Assembly: GCA_036004405.1 (NCBI GenBank) | Contig: DASYRM010000233.1 | Location: 1 to 36,393 of the forward strand | Direction: 5' to 3' | Length of the DNA stretch: 36,393 nt | Origin: DASYRM01 sp036004405 | Lineage (GTDB): Bacteria > Acidobacteriota > Vicinamibacteria > Vicinamibacterales > UBA2999 | Part shown: one piece after another, positions 34,675 to 36,393 of the stretch | Position numbering within the stretch: position 1 is the stretch's first letter | Layout of the letters: every line of letters starts with the position of its first letter | Notes under the pieces: generated by a model | Told to the model about the DNA's origin: nothing | Seen by the model: the letters and a program-made list of their open reading frames with translations, nothing else | Databases searched by the model: none | Position numbers and translations under genes: made by a program

Positions 34675-34929
34675 ATGACCGCAACGTTCGATTTCAACAT
34701 GTCGTGCCCGTGCGACGGGCGGCTGGCGCGGATCATTACCGACATCGTCCGCCAGGCGGCCAGAGACGCGGGGCGCGACGACGCCGCGGCCGCGGCGATG
34801 GCGGCCTCGGCCGATGATTTCGTCCGTGCCTGCTTCGCCGACGATTCGCAGCCGCCGATCAAAATGCACGTCAACAACGAGTCCATCAAGCTCGACGCCG
34901 CCGGCCGCACGATGTCGCTGGCGCTCTGA
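34675..34929 (+). CDS. 84-residue protein of unknown function
   Basis: The ATG at 34675 follows AGGGAG, a strong ribosome binding site, and the gene lies between ribF and cysS with 11 bases to the latter. The product starts MTATFDFNMSCPCDGRLARI. It has a helix pair (about 16-54, alanine- and aspartate-rich) and ends with two beta-like strands (IKMHVNNESIKLD, RTMSLAL). The helix pair and following strands resemble, distantly, the first half of an anti-sigma factor type ATPase domain (RsbW-like), but no ATP-binding box is present. This resemblance is weak and no function is assigned. Confidence 0.68.
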   Translation: MTATFDFNMSCPCDGRLARIITDIVRQAARDAGRDDAAAAAMAASADDFVRACFADDSQPPIKMHVNNESIKLDAAGRTMSLAL

Positions 34930-34940
34930 CCCCAAGACGA

Positions 34941-36352
<1,412 letters not shown>

Positions 36353-36356
<4 letters not shown>

Positions 36357-36391
36357 GGGCCGCAGTGGTAGGGGCCGCCTTCAGGCGGCCC
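36353..36391 (+). repeat. GTAG repeat, one partial and one full copy, at the cysS stop
   Basis: GTAGGGGCCGCA (36353-36364) is a partial unit giving the cysS TAG. The full unit at 36368-36391 is GTAG, stem GGGCCGCC, loop TTCA, stem GGCGGCCC. Confidence 0.85.
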
Positions 36392-36393
36392 GT

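Overview
The window is GC-rich, gene-dense chromosomal DNA of a free-living, Gram-negative-type bacterium. The best guess is Acidobacteriota, possibly near Vicinamibacteria. The grounds are a secreted von Willebrand A protein of the type typical of that phylum (25935-26822), a two-membrane style PBP1B, high GC, and many short GTAG-type palindromes. This placement is inference from protein style, not a database result. No rRNA, tRNA, CRISPR array, prophage or insertion sequence was found, and no gene-free stretch exceeds 300 bases.

Layout. 1-3392: a dehydratase of the IlvD/Edd family (cut by the window edge) diverges from an MFS transporter and a two-subunit aconitase X, which looks like a small catabolic locus. 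3521-6026: a secreted subtilisin-like protease with three tandem C-terminal repeats, broken by one extra base. 6043-7757: an FAD-dependent oxidoreductase and a secreted protein built of Asp/Arg/Glu-rich heptads. 7900-9730: a tightly coupled unit of a 27-codon ORF, a thioredoxin-fold protein and an aminotransferase. 9738-11681: a small exported protein of unknown function and an exported M24 peptidase. 11744-15324 (minus strand): the heat-shock operon hrcA-grpE-dnaJ-prmA, without dnaK. 15401-21244: a DUF5995 protein on the plus strand, then bshC, PBP1B and xdhC on the minus strand. 21473-25879: carA-carB (carbamoyl phosphate synthesis). 25935-28566: the VWFA protein, a MarR-GNAT fusion with a palindromic operator candidate, and a DUF2071 protein. 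28739-31578: comEC, whose reading frame runs antisense through a whole DoxX-like gene. 31654-36356: mazG, then DUF1844, PhnP-like hydrolase, ribF, an 84-residue unknown and cysS on the plus strand.

The most unusual signal is a dispersed family of about a dozen short hairpins. Each carries an outer GTAG (or GTGG) and most have a TTNA loop, while the stem sequence changes with both arms changing together. Copies lie between genes, and several provide the TAG stop codon of the neighbouring gene (prmA, mazG, cysS; carB and the DUF2071 gene through a partial copy). This matches the REP elements mobilised by REP-associated tyrosine transposases (RAYT), but no such transposase lies in this window.

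Other points of interest are the aconitase X/IlvD-type locus of unknown substrate, the heptad-repeat secreted protein, the ATGA-coupled micro-ORF before the thioredoxin-like gene, and the comEC/DoxX antisense overlap.
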